In this document: positions 40,909-52,732 of the stretch, piece by piece
Position numbering within the stretch: the first letter of the stretch is position 1
Layout: every line of letters begins with the position of its first letter
Origin: Oegoconia quadripuncta
Lineage: Eukaryota > Arthropoda > Insecta > Lepidoptera > Autostichidae
DNA: 64,000 bases
Reading direction: 5' to 3'
Assembly (NCBI GenBank): GCA_949316235.1
Contig: OX438744.1
Location: 38,622,778-38,686,777, forward strand
The notes under the pieces: model-generated
Told to the model about the DNA's origin: nothing
The model's input: the letters and a program-made list of their open reading frames with translations, nothing else
Databases searched by the model: none
Program-made: the position numbers and the translations under genes

Positions 40909-41168
40909 GACGACCTGTTTGGTGTAGGGGTTAGAAACTCTGCTGCTATACCAAAAGGTCGCGGGTTCGAATCCCTCTAGGGGCATATGTTTGTATGATG
41001 AATACAGACATGTGTTCCCGAGTTATGGATGTTTTTCATTTACATATGTATTTATTTACAAAAAAAATGTATTTGTGTAATTTATCAACCATCTGGTATC
41101 TATAATACAAGCTTAGTTACTTAGTGTGGAACTGGATGGCGCTGTGTGTATGTGCAAAGATATTTATT
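40909..41168 (+). mobile_element. tRNA-derived SINE family C, complete copy
   Basis: A box TTTGGTGTAGGGGTTAGA, B box GGTCGCGGGTTCGAATCCC, then GATGAATACAGACATG, CATCTGGTATCTATAATACA and a (TATT)n end. Sister copy 59067-59335. Relationship to SINE B is suggested by the shared CCGAGT-ATGGATGTTT segment. Confidence 0.85.
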
Positions 41169-41360
41169 TATATTTATCTAAGTCTGCCGCCAAATTGCAA
41201 TGTTAGCATTGTTGTGTTCCGGTTGTAAGAGATAAGATAGCTAGTCCCCCAAATAAGAAGGTGTGTCCGAGTCAGTACGCTTCCACCTTCGCCCTCATCA
41301 TTACTTAACATCAGGTGTGATTGAGGTCAAGTACAAACCAGTTGTGTATAAAAAAAGAAA
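41166..41360 (+). mobile_element. SINE family A, headless copy abutting SINE C
   Basis: TATCTAAGTCTGCCGCCAAA through AACATCAGGTGTGATTGAGG to the A-rich end AAAAAAAGAAAAAAAA; begins directly in the TATT tail of SINE C. Confidence 0.75.
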
Positions 41361-42193
41361 AAAAAACAACAATTATAGTAACTGCAGCGGCATAAACAGC
41401 AGCATTACTTTCCACCTGTAAGTGATTAAATCAATAAAGTTTATCAATTGGGGTGGTTGGTCTTTGGAATAGACGTAATGAGTTACCCATAATTTACTAC
41501 TAGGCTAGTGTTACCATGGTTCGGCTGTGTAGTGTGCAACGTACACACCTGGCCACCACATTTGTATGAACTAGTATATAAGCTTTTATTATGATTTATT
41601 GGGGAACATTATACGAGTTGCAACCGAAGAGACTGTTTCATTTCTCTCTCTCGTCGCTCGCCCAACACCGCATGGCGACCCTGCCAGTGCTGCCTGTGGG
41701 CAGCGCTGAGCCACACGAAGGGAATATTTAAATGGATGGAAACAAGTACTTTTGCGTGAGCGCGAAAATTTAATTGATCTATAGACACTATTTGAAGGAA
41801 GAGTCTGTAAATTTTTTAAGCGGAGTAGAAGACAGAGTTGTTTAATGAAACGCAGAGATGACCGACACGGTCCTTGAGATAATATGAGATTTGTCGCACG
41901 CCCAACACCGCAGGCTGTATGTCGTCATAATTTTATAGTCATGAGAATATCATAGTAGTGTGACCACACAAAACGAGTCAAACCTGTCTAAAAACAAACA
42001 AGATATATAACTAAAAACTCAAACTGAACGTACTGACCTGATAAACCAAATTTGAAATCACCAAATTGTACATTACATTATATATTAATTTATCTACATA
42101 CTTTGAGTTTTCCTAAAGGAATGGATAAAGGTTCTTTTTAACTAAAAACTCTCCACAAAAATGTATTGTGTTGTAATATTAAATAGTGTCCCA

Positions 42194-42259
42194 TCACTTT
42201 ACTTTTCGTTGTGAACCGCCGGCGTTGACAGCTATTGCTCGCACGGCGTCCGATGATAT
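42194..42259 (-). CDS. Possible last exon of the Pax2/5/8 gene (alternative C-terminus or 3' UTR)
   Basis: Minus strand: acceptor with a long pyrimidine tract (TTTTTTTTTAATTACAG), then a phase-0 frame ISSDAVRAIAVNAGGSQRKVK and TGA. It lies 3 kb downstream of the last sure Pax exon. The phases do not match: exon 45233-45341 ends with TG, and joining it to the A here makes TGA at once. So it is either an untranslated 3' exon after a split stop codon, or it follows an unseen exon, or it is not part of the gene. The strong acceptor and G+C-rich frame in AT-rich surroundings are the only support. Confidence 0.35.
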   Translation of the reverse strand: MSSDAVRAIAVNAGGSQRKVK

Positions 42260-42351
42260 CTGTAATTAAAAAAAAGAAACTTTAAATTCTACATTACAAT
42301 TATTTTAGCACAATGTTAAATTTTAATTTACAGTACTGAAGAATATACATA

Positions 42352-42591
42352 ATAAATAAATAATAATAAATATTTCGGACTTTTACACCAATCATCTAGT
42401 CCCAAACTAAACAAAGCTTGTACTATGGATGAGCTAACGGATAAACATACATCAATATATTTATATAAACATCCATGACTCGGGAATAAATGTTCGTATT
42501 CATCGCACAAACATTTACCCGTCCGGGATTCTAACCCGCAACCGTTGGTTTGGCTGACAGGGTCACTATCCACTACACCATTCGGTCGTCA
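42352..42591 (-). mobile_element. SINE family B, complete copy
   Basis: Minus strand: head GACCGAATGGTGTAGTGGAT, B-box region GGGTTAGAATCCCGG, body, and ATTT-rich tail at the left. A few base changes in the B box suggest an older copy than 4703-4945. A headless B fragment follows at 42696-42775. Confidence 0.8.
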
Positions 42592-42779
42592 TCTGTCTCA
42601 AATTTATGTAAGTTCAATGACAAACCAATGTACTGGTACCATCGAGCTGATCTGATGATGGAGCCGGGATATAGGGACTAGAACTCCGTTGTCTAGTATC
42701 CATAGTACAAGCTTTGCTTAGTTTAGGACTAGATGATTGGTATAAGTGTCTGAAATATATATTTATTTGTTTTTTTTTT

Positions 42780-45232
42780 ATTTTTTATTTTATTTATATA
42801 GAAATCACACAGCATATAATTACATTTAAAAATATTTCTTAAAATTTCTAAAGCCAAATTTATAGAGATTTCTAATTTACAATTTGAATATTAACCGGTA
42901 TTCATAGTAAATAAGCTAAAAACTAAGGCATTGCTATACATCATCATACATCATACAACATACATAAGGCATTATTTGCTAAATTTCAGATCAATCAGAT
43001 GCGTGGCTGAAAAATGGTTTGCAAATTTGGAAACCGACAGCCAGAAGATTGCCACTAAAACTCTATGATGGAGTTTAAATTATTAGTCTTTGTACCAGAT
43101 TAATACGTAATAATCATGACAGAGTACTACAACCTTGTTAAGTCTTTTTAATATAAAACTTATTAAGTCTGTGAAGGCAACAAACAATGGCGACAATGTA
43201 TCGCAGCAAGAATAGCAAAAAAAAAACTTATTTCCACCTAAACATATCGATTCCATTCGAAGCGAACTTTAAAAAGCGTTCTCTGGGATCACTTAAATTT
43301 AATGCTTTGTAAGTTATTCCCCTCCTCTAGGGACCGCTCCGTGCCCTTTGTCAGATATTCTCCAGGGGCACGGTCCGGGCCGATGTGCGAAAGAACTCTC
43401 AGTGTGCCGTGTTGAGGTGTTTTTGTTCTATGTTTGGATTAATTTGCCACATTAGGGGGTTGTGATTGATTCTAATTCGAAAATTCTGAATACAGTTGTG
43501 TAAGAAATTAAATTTGGCAACTTCAATCCCAATGGGATTATTTCAATTATCAGTTGATTGTCTTATAAGCGAGTCACTTGTTGTTTTGGTACAGATGTTA
43601 TTGTAGCCATGGATTGTGAATGACGAAAATATCAGACCAGAGGTGGACTGATTTTAAAAATAATAAACCTATATTCTTTGAGAACAAAATGAAGTTGTGA
43701 TTTCCCGCGGGAATACTCCAAAATCCTAACTTAGCGAATGTTTACCCGTAGTGATCCTGGTTTTCACGTTTCAGTTAAATATTCGGGAAATCCGGTTTTA
43801 GCGGTCGTAGTTTATAGGAAACTATGTTACCTGCCAAATTTCAGTTTCACAGTTCAAGTAGTGTTCGAGATTGCATATTCAGTCAGTGAGTGAGTGATCT
43901 TTCGCTATGAAGTTGCTATAAAAGTCAACTAATCTTTAACAGATCTTAAGATTTGTTAATATTGAGAGGTCTAGTAAGTCTGAGTCTCTGATTAAAGCAA
44001 TAAAAAAAGAAAAGTCTATTTAAAAAATCTTGGCACTGAATCAGGAAATTACAAGTATTTATATAGAAAACCATGGTTTTATTATAATTCAATCAATATT
44101 TCTTTGCTGAGACGAGTCTTCTTCTACTTCACGAATGATATCTATTTGTTACTGTTCAACAATGAGTATGAATTTTGATCCATCCGAAATCCTAGAGTAC
44201 TTTCTCAAGTTGACAGACCCAATCCTGTTATGATTGGTTGGAAATCTCTCTCTCTTGCGTCGAAAACAAAGCTGTTACAATTGAATGGTCGATTTATAAA
44301 TACATTATATCATATTATATATATTTCGAAAATATTTTCATACTTTACGTATTGCCAATGGGCTATCCGATTTGACTTTGCGATCAGGCGTTCAGAAATC
44401 TTTCGAAAAAGATAAGGGTCAGGTCCCCACGGCACTGAGTCAATTGAATTAGTTTCGCGAATTTGCAGCGAACAAAATGTCTACCCCTAAATAGTACTTG
44501 GTATATACATGAAATTCGCAACGTCTCATACCTATAAGGATGTAAAATCCCATATATATGTTGAAGCCATCACACATTAAAAGTAGAGGCGCTAACAGGT
44601 ATCCCTGAGGTATACCTGTGTAACTCTGCCGCCCAGTGGTTCCGAGTGATAAACTGTTAGGGATTTATCCTCCTCTCACCGTCATTTATTTCCCAGTGGT
44701 TGTTAAACTGTCCGGCGTTTAAAAGGCTATAAAATCTGCGTTGATATTTTAATGTGGACTCGGCCGAAGGCTTTTCACGAAATTTGTTGATTGAATTTAT
44801 TCCAATTTGACATTTTTATGTGTAATATTTTTCTACTCTTTTTTGGAGCATACTTCTATTCCTGCCACATAAAATAGGCAGATATTATTATGAATGGATA
44901 TTTAAAGCTACCTATATATTTATTAAGCAAAAATAGTGTGAGAGTTGTTAATTCAATTTACTAATAGTTTCTAATGTCATTTATTTCACGTTGATTTCAA
45001 TTTTGTCGATTAAACGGTATACCGATTTATACTTTTTCTGACTTAATTAAATGAGCATTATTCCTGTTTTATACATAGAATCAACGCATGTCATCAACTT
45101 GATGATGACGGTGAACATCTGTAGGTTCGTAAATTTAGAAGCTGTCGCATTTCGCAGCTTTGATCCGTTTGACCTGGCGTGAATTAAACAAATCTCCTGT
45201 CGCATGGTGAAGTTGAGAAATCTTATACTTAC
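42780..45232. other. Downstream Pax intron or flank, no exon recognised
   Basis: I looked on the minus strand for an exon starting with 1 nt after TG and ending in phase 0; none was convincing. At 44530-44650 a decayed reverse-transcriptase-like piece may be present on the minus strand, but it is too broken to call. Confidence 0.4.
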
Positions 45233-45341
45233 CACTTAGATAGTAACCCAGTTGCTGCTGAATGCGAGTACGGGGCTCCATACGGGGAGTACTGGGAGTA
45301 AGGTGCTGCGTACGCATACTCGCTTGCGAGGGTTGTCGTAC
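45233..45341 (-). CDS. sv: Pax2/5/8 transcription factor, C-terminal exon (Tyr/Ser/Ala-rich)
   Basis: A 109-nt exon, acceptor CAACTTTCAG, donor GTAAGTAT: 2 nt, 35 codons and 2 nt. It reads TTTLASEYAYAAPYSQYSP then YGAPYSHSAATGLLSK. The block resembles the C-terminal transactivation segment of vertebrate Pax2/5/8 (STLAG ... EF ... NPYSHPQYTAY ... NPALLS). The 2-nt start completes Gly with the exon at 49995-50126. Reading through the donor gives one Trp codon then TAA; splicing to 42259 gives TGA. Both end the protein right after GLLSK, so this is probably the true C-terminus. Confidence 0.85.
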
Positions 45342-46199
45342 CTGAAAGTTGAAATATGAAGTTTTGATCACCACTCATCACATGAAAAAAATTATATTAA
45401 AGAATGGTTTATTTCTCCACAAGATTGCGGGGTGAATTATATGATAAATACAGATTTTGTGGTTTCGACACGTAAAAAGAAAAGAAACCCATCTCTTCCA
45501 GTGGCTGTCGTAAAAGGCGACTAAGGGACTTTCCACCAAAAAATATCTATAGATTTGCAAGATTTGAAAAATTTAAAGACAATAAATTCTATAGGTACCT
45601 CCCGTTTGGGGGCATGGACATAGCAACCAACCTTAAAATTCAAATATCTCGAAAACTATTCAATTTCGAACATACATATAGGAGGGGTTAAATTTGTTGC
45701 ATTTTAGCTTCCCTATTACGTCCTGCCAAAGATAAGTTACGATTATAAATTAACTTAAAATTGAAAATTTTGAAAACGTCCGACAACATTGATGGAAGAA
45801 ATGATTATATCGTCCAGGTAGATAAGACGGCTCAACCTATTTCCAACAAACATGGCTAAGAACCAATCTCTTAAGTTTAATCTTAAATAAAAAAAAAACA
45901 ATAATATTTAGAAAATCCTCGAAAGACTTTATTATTTATTATATTATCATCGAAATACATAGAAAATAAAAGCAAAATAAATAAATTAATCTTTAACAAT
46001 CTAACCGACTTTTATTAATCACGGCTAAGAACCTGTCCCTTCGTTTAGTGTTTGATATAAAAAAACCGCACTAATATCGAACCACGCTAGAGATATCCGT
46101 CGTTTTTCTTTCGTTTGTTAGAAATATTTCGAAACGTCTTTATTTAAGATAACCTTCACGCACGCAGCTAATATTTATGAAATCGCTTATAATAACGAC

Positions 46200-46850
46200 A
46201 AATGACTTAAGTAAATATAATACTATTTACATCTGACATTCCACAACAACTACAAAGCATCTGTAATAAATATCAAAATCTGTTCCAGACACGCCTCACA
46301 AGGATGAGTAGGTGAAACGTACATAGTAAAACGCCCCTTGCACGCAACATAACGAGCTTTATACGCGTAACCACTCTCAAATGCCTCCCCCCTCCCCCAC
46401 CGTGACAGTTTAATATTTATAACCGAAATAAGCCTACAAACCCGTTTGAAGTAAGAACCATTTCTGTCGCATCACAGACTCGTGTCTCGGTTCGTTACCC
46501 CCTCCAGACAAAGCCCGTATGATTTTCAGTCCCCCCACCACCCTAAAATTATTTGCATAGACCCCGAATGAGCTATTAAAGATGTCTGCCTCCCACTTCC
46601 CTCCCTAAGCAGATTGCGGTAGATTAAAGACCAAAAGCATAAAGAGAAGCGCGGTCCTCAAGTGAGAGCCTTGTGGTAAGCCATTTTAGAACGTCCCTTT
46701 AATATGCATAAGTGCGAGAACTCGATGATGCTGTATGAATTTTATGATGTTATAACGTAGAGTGGGAAGCGCGGTCCGAGGAGAAAATTAGATTTTCCTC
46801 GGAGTGGTTCGAAGTGCCGTGCTCGAGTTTGTCGAAAGCTTTCCTAAAGT
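46200..46850. other. Repeat-poor, G+C-richer intronic block of the Pax gene
   Basis: Between Pax exons 49995 and 45341. No family seen elsewhere in the window appears here. Contains an octamer-type POU site ATTTGCAT (46551-46558), the palindrome TATGCATA (46703-46710) and two exact copies of GAAGCGCGGTCC (46646-46657 and 46766-46777). No frame or splice sites. Candidate regulatory DNA only. Confidence 0.25.
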
Positions 46851-47461
46851 CATTGTTTTTTTAGCATGATTCTTCAACTGTTTTTCTGTTCAGCTACTTT
46901 TGTTTTCGCTCTCATTGTTTTATTTCGGTGCGTGGCTCGTGATCTTGTCTTTATTGCTTTCGTAAACCCGGAATGGGGGTAATGATTGTGCGTTGCTTTT
47001 GCACACTTTTAAGGAAAATTTGTGCACTGTGTTGTTTAAAGTAGGTAATGAAGTGTTTTCGTATTTTTTAAGGTAAATTAAATACTCAAGGTGTGATTCT
47101 CATAACTATGGATTGAATACGAACTTTAGTTAATTAATTGATTTGGATAGGTTATATTTAGGGATTTTTTTTATCACGAATCTCTTTTTATTATCTATTT
47201 TCATCGTACTGTAAAACCATTGCTGTGAAGTAAAATGGAAACACTGTCGTGTAGATTTCAGCGGTACAGTTTAAGATACATAATTCAATTAAGACTACAA
47301 CCAATCAAGTGTGGTTACGATCAATCGCCAACACATTGTGTACAGAAAACATTGGTTGGTTTGTTTGTAAATGCTTTCTTGTACAAAGTAAATCAAGTAT
47401 ATTTAGATTTTAGTTGGAACAGGCACTTATAACGCGATGACACAAGTTCGATTCTGTGTCA

Positions 47462-47545
47462 CATTTGTAAACTAAACTGAAACAAGTTTTATACTGGTAC
47501 TGTCGCGTCTTTTAGTTTAGTTCAGAAAAAGTCACATCAGAATCC
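47462..47545. mobile_element. Decayed fold-back MITE (copy 4)
   Basis: AAACTAAACTGAAACAAGTTTTATACTGGTACTGTCGC-type centre and a TTTTAGTTTAGTTCAG arm resemble 18473-18627, with gaps and changes. Ends are unclear. Confidence 0.5.
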
Positions 47546-48519
47546 ACCAACCACCGCATTTTAGTGATTGAATATTTGATTTCAAAGATTTAACCGCTTC
47601 CATAATGTAAACAATAATACATGGTTTACAAATTGGAGGGCTCGGGTTTGATTCCCATTGCTGGAGGTAGGAAATTTTAAAACGGCCGCCAGCTGTGTTC
47701 ACCTGTTTCTTCACTTTCATCTTCGGCCTCATCTTCACTTAGTTGTGGTGCGGTTAAGCGCTAAGGAAAATGTAAATACGTGGTCTTATAAATCATGTAT
47801 CTGATGAGATATTGGCACTTGAATATGATATTTTTGTATGTAACAGATTCTTTTAAAGTTACAAGTTTTAGTATGAGGGTATTCTCACGCTCATACAAAA
47901 GAAGCTAGTTTTCGGGCTTTTACCATTAGGATTTACCACATGCTAGGTATTATAAGCTTGGTGACCAATGATGATTAGTAAAAGATGAATTTGGGAATTA
48001 AACAAGGTACAAAATATATAACACAAGTTTTTAACAGCAAATAATAACACAAGCATTTGAAAATCATAAAATAGGACAACATTATTCTGCATTTTGCGGG
48101 AGCCATTTATCATAAAATATCGCAGGGAATTTAGATGAATCTTTAACGATCTTACATTTCTAAATCGGTGAAACTGTTTAGGCTACATGAGGTAACCTAT
48201 AAATCTACATACATACTTCCTTCCTGGGATAGTCGGGTAAAAATCCAGAAAGCTACGTTTCCGTGATTTATAAAATTATCATGTACCTATATATTCTATA
48301 CTGAGAATGTTGATAGAAATGAGTGGAGTGACGAGGATAGATAAAATAAGGAATGAGTATGTAAAAAGAAGTTTAAAAGTGGCAGACGTGACAGAACAGT
48401 TAAAAGGAAATCGTTTGGCTTGGTATGGAGATGTTACGAGGAAGGTGAAATGCATGTAACAAAGAGAGTGTTGAATATGAATATCGATGGATGGAAAGAA
48501 AGATGTACTACTCTGTGTA

Positions 48520-49814
48520 AAAAGTATCGGGAATATGTCAATAAAAAGACCCGCGTAAAAGAGGTCGTTCTAATTTTTTTACTGCATGTTGGTAGCACTG
48601 TACTGATTTAGCGCGCAAAATTTGAGCGGGATCTGTCATTTAATTTGTTTTAAACTACACTTTTTGTTGGTCATAGTTTTGAGTCCTCGGCGATTTTTAC
48701 AATGGAAAATATTGTTGAACAAAGAGTGTGCCTTAAATTTTGTGTTTCAAATGATATTTCATGTGGTGAATCACTAAAAATGTTGCGAAATACCTACGGC
48801 GAATCGTGTATATCGAAAACAAGGGCTTATGAATGGTATAAGGCTTTTAAAGAAGGCCGAGAAGTAGTAGTAGACTTGCCTCGTTCTGGTAGACCTTCAA
48901 CCGCTACGACCAAAGAAAACATCGACAGAATCAAGAAGCTAGTGCTCGAAAATCGACGTATGAGTCTGAGAGAGTTGGCTAGTGAGGTGAACATATCTTT
49001 TAAGCCGTCCACAACATTCTCATTGACATTTTAGGCATGAAACGCGTCGCCGCTCGACTAGTTCCAAAAGAGCTCAATTTTGTTCAAAAAGCGCAGCGAA
49101 AGCATGTCGCTGAAGACATGGTTTCCCGAGCTTCTACGGATCCGACCTTTATGAAACGTATAATAACTGGCGACGAGACATGGGTTTATGAGTACGACAT
49201 GCAAACAAGCCAACAGTCTTCAGAATGGCGTCTCGAAAACGAGCCGAAACCCAAAAAACCGCGGCAAAGTCGCTCCAAAATCAAGGTGATGCTGACAGTT
49301 TTTTTTGACTACCGTGGTGTGGTTCACTCCGAATTCCTTCCAGAGGGAGAAACAGTGAATAAAGAATATTATTTAGGCGTCATGAAGCGTTTGCGTGAGA
49401 GTATCCGCCGAAAACGTCCAGATGTGTGGCAACACAACTCATGGATGCTGCACCATGATAATGCACCATCACACACAGCCATTATAGTGAAAGAGTTTTT
49501 AGCGAAAAATTCAACAAAAGTTCTCGACCAAGCACCGTATTCACCTGATATGGCTCCGTCTGACTTTTTTTTATTTCCCAAGTTAAAATTACCACTTCGA
49601 GGAAAACGTTTTGAGTCGATAGAAGCCATAAAAGAAAATTCGCTGAATGAGCTAAAGGCCATACCGCAAATAGCCTATGAAAAATGTATGGAAGACTGGG
49701 TGAAGCGGTGGAGATGTTGTATTGCAAGCGATGGGGCCTACTTTGAAGGCGATAAAATAAATTTAGATGAATAATTTGTATTTTTTGTTTTATTGACAAA
49801 TTCCCGATACTTAG
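48520..49814 (+). mobile_element. Full-length mariner transposon, 1,295 bp
   Basis: Terminal inverted repeats share AGTATCGGGAAT and TGTCAATAAAA (left from 48520, right ending 49814) over about 28 bp with few mismatches. TA lies at 48518-48519 and 49815-49816, the TA duplication used by mariners. Length is normal for the family. It carries one transposase gene in the plus sense (48702-49774). Confidence 0.9.
48702..49774 (+). pseudogene. Mariner transposase, broken by one frameshift
   Basis: Two frames in order: 48702-49034 (110 codons) with the paired-type DNA-binding part (SKTRAYEWYKAFKEGRE, RSGRPSTATTKENIDRIKKL), and 49037-49774 (245 codons) with the catalytic part. The three catalytic Asp are present in TGDETW, HHDNAPSH and YSPDMAPSDF, with 34 residues between the second and third (DD34D). 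Expected length is about 345-350 residues, so the gene is complete except for a net 1-nt loss near 49000, between VNISF and the start of the second frame. No other stop is seen, so inactivation looks recent. It would have cut and pasted DNA at TA sites in the nucleus. Confidence 0.92.
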
Positions 49815-49994
49815 TACACTGAATGTATACCACGGAAAAAATGGATATATTGTGTGATAGATGATATGAACGTAAAGGGCGTGAATGATGAGGTAACGGC
49901 AGTTAGAGGAGAATTGGGACAATATACATTTCACTATTTGAATATCTACATAAGAAACATTTATCTGCTATCATTATCTACAAGTGTGACTTAC

Positions 49995-50126
49995 CATCAT
50001 AATGCGCGTAAGGCGGGTACGGCGGCGCAGGCGGCTGGAGGACAACCAGCGCAGCCGCATCAGGACTTGCTGCTGCCGATGGAGGCTCTCCTGGGCCTCC
50101 TACAGACCCTGTCGAGTCGTTCGTTG
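49995..50126 (-). CDS. sv: Pax2/5/8 transcription factor, internal exon (Ala/Pro-rich linker)
   Basis: A 132-nt exon, acceptor ATCATATCCACAG, donor GTAAGTCA: 2 nt, 43 codons and 1 nt. It reads TNDSTGSVGGPGEPPSAAAS, PDAAALVVLQPP, APPYPPYAHYD. Low-complexity Ala/Pro composition is usual for the region between the partial homeodomain and the C-terminus of Pax2/5/8 proteins. Phases fit the exons on both sides, giving Ala at one junction and Gly at the other. The frame stays open upstream of the acceptor as well, but the clean AG and the phase fit favour this boundary. The exon lies just past the right end of the mariner-bearing LINE remnant. Confidence 0.82.
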
Positions 50127-50570
50127 CTGTGGATATGATTACTTTATTAGCACTTTCATTATCAATCATGAGTATATCAGTGAGAATAGCAGTGTTTCAC
50201 GTTATGTGATTTCAATGCTTGTCACGCAGTTTAAAATTATCACAATTATAATAGTGAAGACGTAACAATGCAGTCACATTTCCTAGTCGTTTCCTAGGCA
50301 AATGGAGGTAACGCAAAGCGAAGTCGGTGATCAACTGTCAGGTGGCTGCTAGTAGCCTGCTACACCTGGTCATTAGAATGTCACAAATTTAGACTTGGAT
50401 GGTGGATTGCAGCTTAACTTGGCTAGTTTTTACCAACAAACTATATATTTGTGTAATATATCAATCATTTGGTATCCATAATACAAGTTGTGTTCCTTAT
50501 AGTCCAGTAGGTAAGGATACACTTTTAACTTCTAATCTTAAATGTAGTTTTTTTTTGGACATGAATATTA

Positions 50571-50971
50571 TTGAAGGTCTTTACCTATGAAATTGGAGAT
50601 TTTTTTCTTCGTTAATCATATGTACCAATTCCTGCGATTTTAAAAGCTATATCCAAATTTGTTTTTTATTTGGAAAATGGAATATTATTTCAAGGTTTCA
50701 CATGAAATATTTTTTAATTTCTGGGCTAAATCACAAATAAAAAACATTTGTACAGAGCTCTTTTCATGTGCTTCCCATAATCATTTCTTAGATTCGCTGA
50801 AACTTTTATAAAGCGGTACCTATTAAAAATTAACGCTACCTAAACTTAATGTTATCCGATAATACACACAAAGTTTAGCTAAATTTGGATTTGCCGTTCA
50901 CAAAAAAGAATCTAAAATGTTTGTATGGAGAAAACAGTATTAATGAAATTCTTCATACAAAACGCCAATTG
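50571..50971. mobile_element. Mariner-like MITE (copy 2, right end damaged)
   Basis: AAGGTCTTTACCTATGAAAT at the left; the body matches 39044-39452. It stops at CAAAACGCCAATTGTCAGTG, lacking the last 15 or so bases of the right terminal repeat. Confidence 0.75.
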
Positions 50972-51179
50972 TCAGTGATAGATTAAAATGTTAGAAAAAA
51001 ATATAGACTATTAGATTACAATTATAAGACTCAATAAACAATTTTTGGGAAATATAAAGTAGCGATTAATAATTTTTTTAGAAAATTGTTTAAGGATATC
51101 TTAGCACCTTCTACAGCGCAATGAACAGCACAGTGGTAACTTTAATTTAATATTGTAGGTTTTATAAATAAATACCTGG

Positions 51180-51375
51180 CCGTGGGGACCGGGTGCTCAC
51201 ACTCTTTTTAGGGAGTTATCTGAGTGTCTGGTTGATGCATCCCACGATCGGAGGGCTGGCCAATACTTAGGTCAAAGAATCAGTCTTGCTATACAGCGAG
51301 GCAACGCGGCCAGCCTTCTGGGTACCATTTCACCAACCAGAGACTTGGGGTTAACTAGCCCCAAGCTTTTATTTG
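51180..51375 (+). pseudogene. Retrotransposon-derived coding fragment
   Basis: One plus-strand frame reads GAHTLFRELSECLVDASHD, then RRAGQYLGQRISLAIQRGNA and ASLLGTISPTRDLG. The GQRISLAIQRGNAAS motif is frequent in lepidopteran retrotransposon polyproteins. No flanking polymerase domain remains. Confidence 0.5.
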
Positions 51376-51916
51376 TGATTTTTTTTTTATAATAAATTGT
51401 ATAATTATTGTTTATAAATATTGTAGAAATGTTATAAATAAATTTCAATACCATGTATAAAAATGATCGGTTCCAAATTCAGGTATTTATAGAATATAAT
51501 ACCTGTACTATATTTAAATCAAGCTACAGAATTTTTAGCAATTTACTGACAGGCACTCTCTCCTTCTACAAAAAATCAGGAACTTTAAAGAGTACAGGAA
51601 TAGTAACAGACCTTCCTTCAACAGTAGTTACGGTAAAGGATCACAGTTACCTCGGACATTTATACTCTAGTGATGAATGGAGTAGAAAAATAATAAAAAA
51701 CGAGTGTGCTACTGATTGTCTTACTGACCGCAAGATGATTGTGGTCGAACACCGGGGTACGCATGGGAATCGTCGGTTCATTCATTCTCAAAGTTTATTA
51801 TTTCTTCTTTGCTTCTATAAGCTTAAATTCGGTGTATCTATACAGGGTGAATTTAAATTCATGTGATTTCTATTAATTGGTGACGCCACTTTTACGAACA
51901 ACTTTTCCCAAGGAAC

Positions 51917-52168
51917 CATCCACAACGGGTTAGCACTTGACCTCAATCACACCTGATGTTAAGTGAAGATGAGGCCGAAGATGATAGCGTACTGACCCGG
52001 ACACCCCATTTTATTTGGGGAACTGGCTATCTTATCTCTGACAACCGTAACACAACAATGCTATTAACGTTCCTGTTGACGGCAGATTTAGATAAGATGG
52101 TGGTAACTAGCCAGGCGGACATTTAATATGCCCTACCACCAACCAACCAACCAGACCAACCTATCTAA
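51917..52168 (-). mobile_element. SINE family A, headless copy
   Basis: CACAACGGGTTAGCACTTGA through ATGCCCTACCACCAACC. The head and the T-rich edge are missing. Confidence 0.8.
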
Positions 52169-52732
52169 TCTAATTTAAATTTTCTTACAAATAGGATAGT
52201 GTAATAAGCGCTTTAGGTTAACGACCCTCGTAGATCAACAATAGTGGCTAGATCACAGGTGATCCATAGATCATGTGATCCATATATCGTGTTACAGCGC
52301 ACGCGTCTTGTGTTACTGAGACGGCCGGGTTTGTTGCATTCACAGGAGGATGTGGTTGAGGTTCGATTCTCTTACATTAATAGCATCTTTACATTTGTGT
52401 TATGTAGGTGTTTGTAATTTTGGATATGTTTAAAAATCGGAGGTAGCATGTAAGATGATCCTATTTTATCTATAGGGATCAAGATGAATCCAACGACACC
52501 TTCTATTTCCGAATCGGTCAAACCCTGGAGTTAATATACATATGCCTTCAAACATTACCCTTCTTCCTGAGGTAGTCAGGTAAAAAGATCTTTTCATATA
52601 AAGTGAAAAGACAGCACCGAAATAATTTGTTTGTTATTGTCCAATTATACGCCCGACTATATTTTATGTTGACCTCATTTGGCGGACTACCTCATGAATA
52701 TTGCTCGATTTATACCGACTCCGATGTGACTC

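Larger units (their letters stand above)
48290..49935 (+). pseudogene. LINE C-terminal remnant (family Q) split by a mariner
   Basis: Left part 48290-48517 reads MSGVTRIDKIRNEYVKRSLK, VADVTEQLKGNRLAWYGDV and VTKRVLNMNIDG, a LINE ORF C-terminal signature. It resumes after the mariner at 49817-49935 as DDMNVKGVNDEVTAVRGELG, the expected next segment. Frameshifts and loss of the rest show it was dead or dying before or after the mariner landed. Confidence 0.75.

Noticed and set aside
40909..40990. tRNA gene
   Set aside because: A and B boxes are present, but no cloverleaf acceptor stem closes and the body continues as SINE C. The same holds for 4703, 52733 and 59067.
44530..44650. Reverse-transcriptase fragment on the minus strand
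   Set aside because: Only a vague likeness (VTQ ... LRD ... FNVMA) with stops; too weak to list as a feature.
50002..50265. 87-codon Arg-rich plus-strand frame
   Set aside because: It lies opposite the Pax exon at 49995-50126, whose splice sites and phase fit the gene.
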